19,810 bases of DNA, from contig CALGGJ010000046.1 of NCBI GenBank assembly GCA_937915745.1, forward strand, positions 1-19,810. Reading direction: 5' to 3'. The notes beneath the pieces were generated by a model that worked only from the letters and a program-made list of their open reading frames with translations, ran no database searches and had not been told where the DNA came from. Below are positions 1 to 7,807 of this stretch, one piece after another; the first letter of the stretch is position 1; each line of letters opens with the position of its first letter. Source of the DNA: an uncultured Prevotellaceae bacterium. Lineage in GTDB: Bacteria > Bacteroidota > Bacteroidia > Bacteroidales > Bacteroidaceae. The position numbers were made by a program, and so were the translations under genes.

Positions 1-2
1 TG

Positions 3-431
3 TTCATCACGGGATCTGCCGGAACTGGCAAGAGCTTCCTTGCCACGGCCATAGGATATCATGCCTGCAAGAACGGCATCAGGACGCTGTATTCAAACAC
101 TTCCAAGCTGCTCAGTTCCCTGAAGGTGGCAAAGGCCAAGAACACAATAGAGGCGGAATTGAAGAAGATAGAGAGGTGTCAGCTACTCATCCTCGACGAT
201 GCCTTCCTTGTGCCGCTGGATGCAAAGGAACGTCCCATCCTGTTGGAAATCATCGAAGACCGTCATGACAGGAAATCAATCGTCATGTCCTCTCAGCTCC
301 CTGTAGAAAACTGGTATGATGCCATCGGTGACCAGGCTGTCGCCGATGCGGTGCTTGACAGGATCGTACACTCATCACACCGCATCGAACTCTTCGGCGA
401 AAGCATCCGAAAGATGAAGGCCAAGAAGTAA
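3..431 (+). CDS. istB: IstB-like ATP-binding transposition helper protein (3' part)
   Basis: IstB is the AAA+ ATPase that helps the IS21 transposase IstA choose and capture target DNA. The reading frame is open from base 3, so the N-terminus lies outside the window. Right at the start is a Walker A motif, GSAGTGKS. The Walker B region LLILDDAF follows about 50 residues later. The stretch SQLPVENWYDAIGD and the final HRIELFGES match the conserved C-terminal half of IstB. The stop TAA is at 429-431, with only the IS terminal repeats after it. A GTG at 126 is an internal codon and not the real start. The visible part is intact, and function depends on the unseen istA. Confidence 0.88.
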   Translation, partial: FITGSAGTGKSFLATAIGYHACKNGIRTLYSNTSKLLSSLKVAKAKNTIEAELKKIERCQLLILDDAFLVPLDAKERPILLEIIEDRHDRKSIVMSSQLPVENWYDAIGDQAVADAVLDRIVHSSHRIELFGESIRKMKAKK

Positions 432-448
432 ACAGGGTAAAATAAAAA

Positions 449-528
449 TGACCCCGCCAGTCAGGACTTTAGAGGGGTCAAAATAAAAAAGTTTTCGAGG
501 GTCAACGTCGCTTTGCCCTCGGGGGTCA
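449..528. repeat. IS21-type terminal repeats, 24-bp spaced GGGTCA motifs
   Basis: Direct copies of a (G/A)GGG(G)TCA motif end at 480, 504 and 528. An inverted copy, TGACCCC, sits at 449-455. Read from the outer end on the minus strand, the element starts TGACCCCC, and each 24-base step repeats TGACCC. These are likely IstA-binding sites (family knowledge plus inference). Confidence 0.7.
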
Positions 529-864
529 AATGCGCTCGGCTTTTCCAACATCCTCAGGTAATATGAGTGTCTGCTGATATTTTGTATATGAGAACTCGCG
601 GCGTAGGTAACGCATGTTTTTGCATTCCTCATTCTGCTCAGACTTCTTCTCCATCTTGATTACAAGATCGCCTTCGTCGTTGATTTGAACATGAAAGTCT
701 TCTTTGCTCATTCCTGGGGCTGCAAGTTCTACAGTGTATCCGTCTTTCGATTCAATTACATTGATTGCAGGTGCTGTTGCGTTTGTTTTTGGCATCCACG
801 TATTGTCAAAAAAATCTCCGAAAATTTCTGGGAGCCATGCTCCTTGTTTCTGAATCTGTCTCAT
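526..864 (-). pseudogene. Small heat shock protein Hsp20, 3' end removed by IS21 insertion
   Basis: Hsp20 proteins are ATP-independent cytoplasmic holdases. The remaining 112 residues start MRQIQKQGAWLPEIF and contain the alpha-crystallin domain start APAINVIESKDGYTVELAAP followed by PGMSKEDF. They reach ILPEDVGKAERI and then stop at TGA (526-528). Bacteroidales homologues, as I recall them, are about 140 residues long, so roughly 30 residues are missing. That part carries the last alpha-crystallin strands and the C-terminal IXI tail. The stop codon is the first three bases of the IS end. The start is well supported: an AGGAGG ribosome-binding site lies about 7 bases upstream, and a TAnnTTTG box lies at 971-978. 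The product could still be made but is unlikely to assemble normally. Confidence 0.85.
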
Positions 865-970
865 AATATTTCCTCCTGTTTTTTAGTTTGTTCGTTCATT
901 AGTTTCTTTGCGTAACAATTATTGTTTCCAAGGCTCATTTTATACAGAATGGCTTCTGCTTGATAAACTA

Positions 971-978
971 CAAATATA
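971..978 (-). promoter_or_regulatory. Candidate -7 box of hsp20
   Basis: On the minus strand this reads TATATTTG, matching the Bacteroidota -7 consensus TAnnTTTG. It lies about 107 bases upstream of the hsp20 start, implying a leader of about 100 bases. I could not find a convincing -33 TTTG at the usual spacing. Confidence 0.45.
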
Positions 979-1042
979 CGTGCCAATATAAGAATGCACA
1001 TTATACCCGACAATTTGGCTTAATGGTATGTCATTATGGCAT

Positions 1043-1080
1043 AATAAAGCACATCGGCTAAACAGCCGATGTGCTTTATT
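1043..1080. terminator. Bidirectional intrinsic terminator after the foldase gene
   Basis: A perfect 17-bp inverted repeat (1043-1059 with 1064-1080) surrounds a 4-base loop, AAAC. The arms begin with AATAAAG and end with CTTTATT, giving A/T-rich outer edges on both strands. It lies 58 bases past the stop of the minus-strand foldase gene and upstream of hsp20, so it most likely ends the foldase transcript. Confidence 0.85.
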
Positions 1081-1138
1081 GCTGATATGGTTAAGAATGT
1101 GTTATGAACTTTCCTTAATCCTATCGATTGGGGATTTA

Positions 1139-3286
1139 TCAGAAGAATTTATAACGTTTGTCGGTTACGTCTGCTTTCAAATATAGGGTATTGATAAGGC
1201 TACTGAATGCTAAACGCAGGTTTGTCTGCGCAATTTGTGCTTGTTCAGCCTTTTCGTCATACTTGTCAGCGGTTTGTGTCTTGTCGATAATTTGCATCAC
1301 GTATGCACCGTTATCTCCCTTGATTGGACCTACAAATTGGTTTTTATTGGCTTTTGAGGCAGCAGCACTTACAAGTGGCTCGCTCGATATTGTCGCACTG
1401 ATGAATGTAGGTGAAGCAAATGATATATGACGTACTGTATCTACAACGGCTCCTTTTGCTTGTGCATCTGCAATGCTCTTAATGCCGCTTAATTGCTCTG
1501 CCAGCATGTTGACTTTCTTCTCATTCATCACTTGTGATTTGAGGTCGGATTGTATTTTTTCGAGTGGGCGGTAGCCTTTCTTATTGACTGCATCCAGGAT
1601 GACAACCATGAGATGATTGTTTTCTCCGCATTCGTAAAGTTGACTTACTTCTCCAACTTTAGCATCGTCGAACAGCCATTTTACTGCATCACGTGTGTTG
1701 TGTACTCCTGCAACATTGTGTTGGTTGTTGGTAAGGTCTGTGTAGGTGAGCAGGTTGTAACCTTCTTTTTCGGCATTGGCTGTAATTTTATCGTTTGTGT
1801 TGTTTTCAGCTAAGAAAGAACTGAACTTGTTGTATTCTTTGTTGTATGTGTTATCTGAGAAATTAAGTGTCTTAACAATCGCTGCTACATTGTATTTCTC
1901 TATAGGACTTTTTTTATTAAGAACTTGAAGAACCAAGCTATATCCATTTGATAATTTAACTGCTTTGATTTCTCCTGTCTGCATTGAATATAAGCTACTT
2001 ATGATAAGTGTGTTGTCGGCATCCATGCTGCTGTTCTGATAGTCTGCTGTTGCAATCCATGAACTGTCGGAAGTTTGATTGTATTTTTTTGCAATATCAG
2101 CAAACGGTGCTCCTCCCTTGAGGGCTGTGATGATACTGTCGGCAGTTGTTGATGATGCTGTTTCGTCGGCTCCTGCAACACCAAGGGAACGATAGAGTAC
2201 ACTATCTGCTTCTGTTTTCTTGTCAAGAAGTTTGAATGTGTAGTATGTATTGGTCATTACATCGTATTTTGGCGCAGTAGTCTGGCCGACTGAAATGCTG
2301 TCAAGCATGTCGGATATCATCTGTGGAAAAGCTTCTTTTTTCTTTAAGATATCAGTATAAGGAATTGCGCTTGTGAACTGTCGGCTGATGTTTCCGGCAG
2401 CAAGGTTATTGGCCGCTTCACTAAGCTGGCGCTGTGCGTCTGCCATAACGTCTTCGGCTTCTTTCTTGTCAGCATCGCTTGGTGTCACGGCAATATCGAT
2501 ATATCGTATGTCGCGTGTCTCAATAATTTGCTGATATTTTTCTTTCTCTTCGTTGTACTTCGCTTTGATATCAGCATCACTTACTTCAACTTTAGAGTCT
2601 TCAATAAGTGAAAGAGGCATTGAGGCTAGCACAACATCTGTTTCGTTAGCCCGATTGTCGAAACTCATTTTTGCTTCAACCGGGTTTGACATGAGTGCTT
2701 TTGAAAGCAGCACCTGATATTTTTGAGTGAGGTATTGGCTACGTATCTGCTTCTGTGCAAACATATAGTATTTGTAAACTTTCTCGTAAGTGTCTGGAAT
2801 TTGATTTCCTGCACTTTTGAGCTGTGTATATTCATTGAGGAATGCTTGCACAATGCTATAGTCATAACGCCCACTTTGTTGGTTTGCAAAGATAGGTACG
2901 TTGAGCAGTTGGCTTTGTCCGTTCTGTATAATTTCTGATACTTCTGTATCGGTTACAGTAATTCCGAGTGCTTCGCATTCTTTTTGGATGAGTGCATTTT
3001 GTACAAGAGTCTGCCAGGCTTCGTCTTTAATGCGGCTGAGTTCGTCTTCACCTGTCATCGACTGTCCGGTTGCAATTTCATAATAGCCTTGCAACTCATC
3101 AATCATTTTCTGATAATCTTGAATTGATACTTCGTTGCCATCAATCTTTGCAACGACTTGCTGGCTTTGTTGGAAGATGCTTTGTCCACCCTTCACAAAA
3201 TCGCCAGCAACAAACAAGAAGAGTGCCACGGCAATGGTGGTCACAAGCAATACTCCATGTTTTCTGATTTTTCCTAATGTTGCCAT
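1139..3286 (-). CDS. PpiD/SurA-like periplasmic peptidyl-prolyl isomerase
   Basis: A 715-residue protein anchored in the inner membrane by one segment (residues about 11-28, GVLLVTTIAVALFLFVAG) with the rest in the periplasm. This is the PpiD arrangement. Residues about 45-200 look like a SurA-N-type chaperone region (AKIDGNEVSIQDYQKM, then DEAWQTLVQNALIQ). Residues about 360-457 resemble a parvulin (PpiC) domain, with ADSIITALKGGAPFADIAKK as the best match. The likely role is folding of outer-membrane proteins as they leave the Sec machinery. Long homologues of about 700 residues are usual in Bacteroidales. The gene lies downstream of lptC but behind a 258-base gap with its own -7 box, so it may be transcribed separately. 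Whether the parvulin domain is catalytically active cannot be told from sequence reading alone. Confidence 0.85.
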   Translation of the reverse strand: MATLGKIRKHGVLLVTTIAVALFLFVAGDFVKGGQSIFQQSQQVVAKIDGNEVSIQDYQKMIDELQGYYEIATGQSMTGEDELSRIKDEAWQTLVQNALIQKECEALGITVTDTEVSEIIQNGQSQLLNVPIFANQQSGRYDYSIVQAFLNEYTQLKSAGNQIPDTYEKVYKYYMFAQKQIRSQYLTQKYQVLLSKALMSNPVEAKMSFDNRANETDVVLASMPLSLIEDSKVEVSDADIKAKYNEEKEKYQQIIETRDIRYIDIAVTPSDADKKEAEDVMADAQRQLSEAANNLAAGNISRQFTSAIPYTDILKKKEAFPQMISDMLDSISVGQTTAPKYDVMTNTYYTFKLLDKKTEADSVLYRSLGVAGADETASSTTADSIITALKGGAPFADIAKKYNQTSDSSWIATADYQNSSMDADNTLIISSLYSMQTGEIKAVKLSNGYSLVLQVLNKKSPIEKYNVAAIVKTLNFSDNTYNKEYNKFSSFLAENNTNDKITANAEKEGYNLLTYTDLTNNQHNVAGVHNTRDAVKWLFDDAKVGEVSQLYECGENNHLMVVILDAVNKKGYRPLEKIQSDLKSQVMNEKKVNMLAEQLSGIKSIADAQAKGAVVDTVRHISFASPTFISATISSEPLVSAAASKANKNQFVGPIKGDNGAYVMQIIDKTQTADKYDEKAEQAQIAQTNLRLAFSSLINTLYLKADVTDKRYKFF

Positions 3287-3427
3287 AATATTATTTTTGA
3301 TTTATTATAATCTTCGAATAAATTCAGACCTTTCCTCGCCATGCCCTGTCACGCAAGAGCTATCCAGCCCTCTGACACCACCTCCGCTTCGTTCGTCCTG
3401 ACGAGGTTGCCTAATGCAAAAAGCGTA

Positions 3428-3435
3428 CAAAGGTA
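3428..3435 (-). promoter_or_regulatory. Candidate -7 box of the PpiD-like gene
   Basis: The minus strand reads TACCTTTG (TAnnTTTG) here, about 142 bases upstream of the start codon. That would give a leader of about 130 bases, which includes a patch more GC-rich than its surroundings (about 3330-3415). No good -33 element was seen. Confidence 0.45.
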
Positions 3436-3544
3436 CGTAATAATTTTGAAATAAAGAACATGAAACATCAATTATTTCATACTTGAACCTATATATTTCG
3501 GTAATGTAGTGTGATTTGTTGTCGTGAAATATAACTTATGTCTG

Positions 3545-4180
3545 TCAACCCGCTTTTTGTGTTGTGTCTCCAAACATTATGAGTTCTTGGTTTTGTGGTT
3601 TTGGCACCTCTTGTTCCTCTTCCACGGGGAATGCTCCGGAAGAAGAATGTATGAAATAATCGGTCATTTGTTCATTCGATTGGAAGTTATATCCTTCGAG
3701 GTCTTGTTCTATTCCGTCAATAATCATGTGTGCAGGCGAGTGTATTATTTTTGCGTTCATATCCCAATAGAGCAGTGATGTCTTGAATGTTTCGCCTTTG
3801 ATATTCTTTACCACTACTCGTCCGCGTAATTCCCATGTGCGTAATTCTTCATAATAGTAAGCCGTATCACAGTTTATGAAGGCATCTACGTGGAATTGCT
3901 GGTCAAACTTTTCAAGAAACAGGCCTTTGTTGAAAGTCCACTTATGGGGGGATGTCCGGTCATAGACAAACCAGTCTTCAGCTATAATTTTGTATCTGAT
4001 TATTCCGCTATCGGATATGAGTGTACTCACTCCGTGGCTTTGCAGTACAGGCAGGCTGTCTCGATTTTCAATTTTAGGTGCTGATTGCAGTGAGTCGTCT
4101 CCACATGACAATAGTCCCATGAGGCAGAAAAGCCCCATGAGACATGTTATAAGCATTATACGTGTTTGTTGCAATTGCAT
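3545..4180 (-). CDS. lptC: LPS export protein LptC (lipoprotein type)
   Basis: LptC is the inner-membrane-anchored periplasmic component that takes LPS from the LptBFG transporter and passes it to the periplasmic bridge. The 211-residue product begins with a hydrophobic stretch ending in a lipobox, LLSC, with Cys26. This predicts a lipoprotein rather than the single-span form known from E. coli. After that come beta-strand-rich segments typical of the LptC/OstA fold: HGVSTLISDSGIIRYKI, FDQQFHVDAFINCDTAYY, then a repeated 'structure-plus-operation' pattern, LRGRVVVKNIKGE. The C-terminal tail (EEEQEVPKPQNQEL) is acidic and probably disordered. Its start codon directly abuts the stop of the upstream TPR gene with no spacer, so the two are almost certainly translationally linked. 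The family call is strong. The lipid anchor is a prediction. Confidence 0.85.
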   Translation of the reverse strand: MQLQQTRIMLITCLMGLFCLMGLLSCGDDSLQSAPKIENRDSLPVLQSHGVSTLISDSGIIRYKIIAEDWFVYDRTSPHKWTFNKGLFLEKFDQQFHVDAFINCDTAYYYEELRTWELRGRVVVKNIKGETFKTSLLYWDMNAKIIHSPAHMIIDGIEQDLEGYNFQSNEQMTDYFIHSSSGAFPVEEEQEVPKPQNQELIMFGDTTQKAG

Positions 4181-5647
4181 TTATCTCAGGCGTAATGTGG
4201 TGGTTTCGCCCATTACAGATACTGATTGCCCGGCATTAATGCGTTTGAAGAATGCTTCACTCTTAGGGTAATATCCGTTTTTATATGATGCAATCTGGCT
4301 GTTGGCTTTGCTTGCGCATGATGGGTCAACAGACATTGCTTTCAGACACTTGTCTGTCGCGAGGCAATAGTAGTAGCTTCGTGTGAGCATGGCATCGGTG
4401 TTTTGGCTTGCTGCCGGGGCGCTACGTATGATACAGTTGGCAATTAGCAGATAAGCCTTGCCCATGGATGGTGAATACCTCAGTGCAGTGTTGCAATATT
4501 GACGGCATCCGCTGATGTTTCCTTTGCTGTATAGAATCTGTGCAATAGTGAAAGCTGTCTTACCCTTCTTTTCGGCATCCGTTTCGAGGTCGATGGCTTC
4601 TTGCAGATATTTCATTGCATTATCAGTTTCGCCGGCTTTCAAGAGTTTTGCTGCTTTACCGAGGGCTGCATTTGGTGTCTTATTGAGCTCATATGCATAA
4701 TCGGCAGCTTTGTAATACAACTCAGATTTGTCACAGTCGAAGTTCTGTAGAATCTTGAGAATGTTGTTAAGTGTTGCAAGGTCGTCTTTTGCTCCTTCTA
4801 CTTTTTCTCCATATATTTTGGTAAGGGCTTCGCAGTCGGCTGCACCAGACCGTACAAACAAATCGTTACATTTGTCAAGTGTAGGTTGATAGTTTTGTAC
4901 GATTTTCAATGCTTCAGGTGCCAGCACAACCCGTTCTTCCCATTCTGTTGAATCTTCGGACTCTGGGTTGGCAGGAATCACTTCTGTTGGATACGACTTA
5001 GCTTTTTCGAGTAGCCGTTCACATATTTCATTACAGGTCATGTAGTCGTTGATGAAATCTTCGCGACTTTGAGCATCTTTCTTCGTGTAGAATCTGTTGT
5101 ACGAGCACTCGATAAAGTAGTACAGCACGTATGCATCTACATTTTGACCGAGGTCTTGAATGCCTGCGTTGAACATTTTGTATGCCTCTTCGTTGTCTTT
5201 GTTTGGAGCGTAGCAATAGTAATCGTATGCCTTGAGACATAGTATGTTACCTTTGGTGGTGTATGTAAGTTCAGATGCGAACGAGTTGAGGTCCTCAAGA
5301 TTGGCTATTCGTGTATCGTGCATTTTCATGAGGGTATTGAATATTTCTTCCTTTTTGGCCGGGTCGGTTTCTGCAGGAATCAAGTTTCTGCAGATGATGT
5401 CTCCGTCCTGATAAATGCGTATTTGTGCAAGCGGTGCCTTGTCGAACACCACTTTCCAGTAGTCGTATGCTTCGGTATAGTTCTGATCCTTGAAGGCTTC
5501 GCGGTACAGACTGAAGTTGCTAAGTACTTCAATACTGTCACGACCGTGTCCGATACGGTCATTGAATGTTGTTCCCGCATATCTTTGTGCCGATGCGGTC
5601 ATTGTTGTTGCCACTATTGCTATGGCGGTTAATAATCTTTTTTTCAT
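4181..5647 (-). CDS. Secreted tetratricopeptide-repeat protein of unknown function
   Basis: A 488-residue protein with a clear type I signal peptide (MKKRLLTAIAIVATTMTASA, predicted cleavage before QRYAG). The body is helical with TPR-like pairs: NYTEAYDYWKVVFDKAP near residue 55, then later NAMKYLQEAIDLETDAEKKG and ISGCRQYCNTALRYSPSMGKAYL. It contains many Cys and Tyr residues. The predicted location is the periplasm, as a scaffold binding other envelope proteins. The gene sits between a beta-barrel protein gene and lptC with no gap to lptC. This suggests a part in outer-membrane or LPS assembly, but no specific function can be read from it. The start is supported by the signal peptide. Confidence 0.8.
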   Translation of the reverse strand: MKKRLLTAIAIVATTMTASAQRYAGTTFNDRIGHGRDSIEVLSNFSLYREAFKDQNYTEAYDYWKVVFDKAPLAQIRIYQDGDIICRNLIPAETDPAKKEEIFNTLMKMHDTRIANLEDLNSFASELTYTTKGNILCLKAYDYYCYAPNKDNEEAYKMFNAGIQDLGQNVDAYVLYYFIECSYNRFYTKKDAQSREDFINDYMTCNEICERLLEKAKSYPTEVIPANPESEDSTEWEERVVLAPEALKIVQNYQPTLDKCNDLFVRSGAADCEALTKIYGEKVEGAKDDLATLNNILKILQNFDCDKSELYYKAADYAYELNKTPNAALGKAAKLLKAGETDNAMKYLQEAIDLETDAEKKGKTAFTIAQILYSKGNISGCRQYCNTALRYSPSMGKAYLLIANCIIRSAPAASQNTDAMLTRSYYYCLATDKCLKAMSVDPSCASKANSQIASYKNGYYPKSEAFFKRINAGQSVSVMGETTTLRLR

Positions 5648-5710
5648 CTTATCAATGTTTAAGTTTATTTATGTTTGTATATTCGTTTGACTTCAAAATC
5701 GGTTTTTAGT

Positions 5711-7063
5711 TTATTCCATCTTGAATTTATGGAACCATCGTTCGTTGAATGTGAGGCCTATGCTCAGTTTCAGATAGTTTTCTTTCAGGTTGTGTTTGCT
5801 GATTGCATTGCCGGTATTCGACAGATATGGTATGTTGCAGTTCGTCCACTGTACAGAGACGTTGAGGCGGGGATTGTTGTACCATATAAATCTGTTTGAT
5901 ATAGGTATGGATATTCCGGCTGTCAGGCCAAACTCGTGTGCCTTGCTGTTGAGTTGTCCCGTAACATCTGTATTTGCGTATAATTGTCCGTAGAATCCTC
6001 CCATTTTATATGTTGAGTGCTTCAGTAATTTCGGGCTGCGTGCATCGGGTGTGTAGGCGGCACCTGCAGATATTCTTATCTTATCATTGAACTGCCCCTT
6101 GGTGCTAACGTATGAACCGCTATTGTTCTCTTGTGTAGGGAACTTACATTTGCTCCATTGCTGTAACTCGAAGTCGGCACCTACAGTCAGCCTGGTTCCT
6201 TGCTTATACGCAAGTCCCACACTGAATGTGTGTGGCAACTGAAATGCATTATGTATTGTGTCGCTCGTGATTCCCTCAGTAGTGTAGGCTGATGTATTGA
6301 TAGTCTGTGTAGATCTCACCGCTTTGTTATTGATGTCATGTCCAAGACCATAGGTGAAACCCAGTGTCAAAGTCCGGTCCATGCCTAATGGCTGGATATA
6401 TTGCAAGCCGAAGTCGGTCATCCATGTTGTTATGTCTGAAGTATATCCACGTGCAATCGAGTAAACTGATGATTCGCTGAAAGTCATGTTGGTCGTGTGT
6501 GAATAGTTGCCAAACAAGTAGCTGCCGTTCATTCCGACAGACAACCAACGTGTGGCTTGCCATCCTACTCCGATGTATGCCTGATGTATGCCTCCCTCAC
6601 CTGTGAATGTATAGCTTGATGTCACGTTGTCTGTTCCTCCCACATGTTCGGTTTCCGAAGTTATATTGTAGTTTATTTTGCTGAATGGCAGTATTCCCAT
6701 TGCAACACCGACCTGTTTTAATGCTCTGAAGTGGAATGCCATATAGTCCAGGCTTGTGTTACGTGCGTTTTGCTGGACATTCTCCATCTTGTAATTCCCG
6801 TTTTGGAGGGTCAGTCCCATGTCGAACAATGCAGATAAGCTGTCAACGGCAGAATATGATGCAGGGTTGGCCGGGTTAATTATCTGTCCGCCCCGCATTC
6901 CTTGTGCAACACCGGCCATGCCTTTGTTGAAGCCCATCGAACGGTCGGCAAGTACACCAAAGGCATACCGGCTATATGGTGAGTTGACGCCGTTTTGTGC
7001 ATTCGTCAGCGTGATGGGTATTATGCTTGCGATGCACATTGTCATGATCGTTTTCTTATTCAT
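5711..7063 (-). CDS. Outer-membrane beta-barrel protein, uncharacterised (FadL/OmpP1-like)
   Basis: A 450-residue protein with an N-terminal signal peptide (MNKKTIMTMCIASIIPITLT, cleavage near NA-Q). Alternating hydrophobic and polar strands run throughout, e.g. GVAMGILPFSKINYNIT, HTFSVGLAYKQGTRLTVGAD and LKLSIGLTFNERWF. The early region, YSRYAFGVLADRSMGFNKGM followed by NPANPASYSAVDSL, resembles the N-terminal hatch region of FadL/OmpP1-type channels. In that family the role would be uptake of a hydrophobic ligand, but no ligand can be named here. Its start codon directly abuts the stop of coaX, and a 63-base gap separates it from the TPR gene. Both placements suggest shared transcription with the LPS-export genes. 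The barrel prediction is confident and the FadL relationship tentative. Confidence 0.75.
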   Translation of the reverse strand: MNKKTIMTMCIASIIPITLTNAQNGVNSPYSRYAFGVLADRSMGFNKGMAGVAQGMRGGQIINPANPASYSAVDSLSALFDMGLTLQNGNYKMENVQQNARNTSLDYMAFHFRALKQVGVAMGILPFSKINYNITSETEHVGGTDNVTSSYTFTGEGGIHQAYIGVGWQATRWLSVGMNGSYLFGNYSHTTNMTFSESSVYSIARGYTSDITTWMTDFGLQYIQPLGMDRTLTLGFTYGLGHDINNKAVRSTQTINTSAYTTEGITSDTIHNAFQLPHTFSVGLAYKQGTRLTVGADFELQQWSKCKFPTQENNSGSYVSTKGQFNDKIRISAGAAYTPDARSPKLLKHSTYKMGGFYGQLYANTDVTGQLNSKAHEFGLTAGISIPISNRFIWYNNPRLNVSVQWTNCNIPYLSNTGNAISKHNLKENYLKLSIGLTFNERWFHKFKME

Positions 7064-7807
7064 CTATATATCGTCCGTTTTTATCCTTTCGTTGAATAGT
7101 ATTATTTCGTTCAGGCCTTTTAAGACTAAATAATTGTCTGCAAAAATACGCAATTTTATTTCATCCTCAAAATATAAATGGTCTCCACCCGTGAAAAATA
7201 CACAAAGATTATGATATTTTAAGGAAAGTTTACGGATGTAACCATCAATTTCGTATCTTATTCCGTTGGTGACACCACATCTGATAGCGCTTTCCGTGTC
7301 TTCTCCAATCCATGGTTGCTTACCTTCGGGTTTGACCAGTGGCAGGGAGTCGGTATGTTCGTGTAGTGATTTCAGCCTCATATCCATGCCCGGGGATATG
7401 TTTCCGCCCATATACTCCCCTTTACAGTTTATGAAGTCGTAGGTTATAGCTGTGCCCAGATCGATAACCAAGGTATTATCGTGCGATTGTGAAAATGCTC
7501 CGATTACGGCTGCGAGCCTATCCATGCCGAGTGTTTGCGGCGACTTGTAAAGATTTGTAACTGGTACAGGGGTCTTGTATGTGAGCAATTGAATATTGCC
7601 TGTGTTTTGCTGAATGGTTGCTATTTGGCTTATATCCAGTTTTATTGTCGAACAAATCATGCTGTTGTCAATTTCCCACCCTGCAATCTTATCGGCAAGC
7701 AAATCCATGTCGTGGCCTATTAGTCGGTCATTATACATCATTTCCTTACCATCGAATATGGCGTATTTGATACTTGTATTTCCTATGTCGATAGTCAGGT
7801 TTCTCAT
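7064..7807 (-). CDS. coaX: Type III pantothenate kinase
   Basis: CoaX phosphorylates pantothenate with ATP, the first step of coenzyme A synthesis, in the cytoplasm. The 247-residue product has all the ASKHA-fold motifs of the family. These are DIGNT (residues 7-11, phosphate loop), GMDR (94-97), DLGTA (116-120), GGNISPG (134-140, pantothenate side) and TGGD (206-209). The ATG at 7805-7807 was chosen because the protein begins right at the conserved MRNLTIDIGNT. An in-frame extension up to 8065 would lie wholly inside the permease gene. The ATG overlaps the permease stop by 4 bases (ATGA), so translation is probably coupled. Type III enzymes need a monovalent cation and are not inhibited by CoA (family knowledge). 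Confidence 0.95.
   Translation of the reverse strand: MRNLTIDIGNTSIKYAIFDGKEMMYNDRLIGHDMDLLADKIAGWEIDNSMICSTIKLDISQIATIQQNTGNIQLLTYKTPVPVTNLYKSPQTLGMDRLAAVIGAFSQSHDNTLVIDLGTAITYDFINCKGEYMGGNISPGMDMRLKSLHEHTDSLPLVKPEGKQPWIGEDTESAIRCGVTNGIRYEIDGYIRKLSLKYHNLCVFFTGGDHLYFEDEIKLRIFADNYLVLKGLNEIILFNERIKTDDI

Larger units (their letters stand above)
1..528 (+). mobile_element. Right end of an IS21-family insertion sequence (partial)
   Basis: The window opens inside this element, so istA and the left end are not visible. The evidence is an istB-type ATPase gene ending at 431 and a non-coding end of about 97 bases. That end holds three direct copies of a GGGTCA-type motif ending at 480, 504 and 528, an exact 24-base period, plus one inverted copy (TGACCCC) at 449-455. 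Multiple repeated transposase-binding motifs inside the ends are known for IS21 relatives. The outer boundary is placed at 528 because the adjoining sequence is recognisable hsp20 coding sequence up to about base 529. Target-site duplication cannot be judged without the left end. Confidence 0.8.

Noticed and set aside
375..632. 85-residue minus-strand frame across the IS end
   Set aside because: It spans the IS/hsp20 junction out of frame with both genes and has no recognisable domain.
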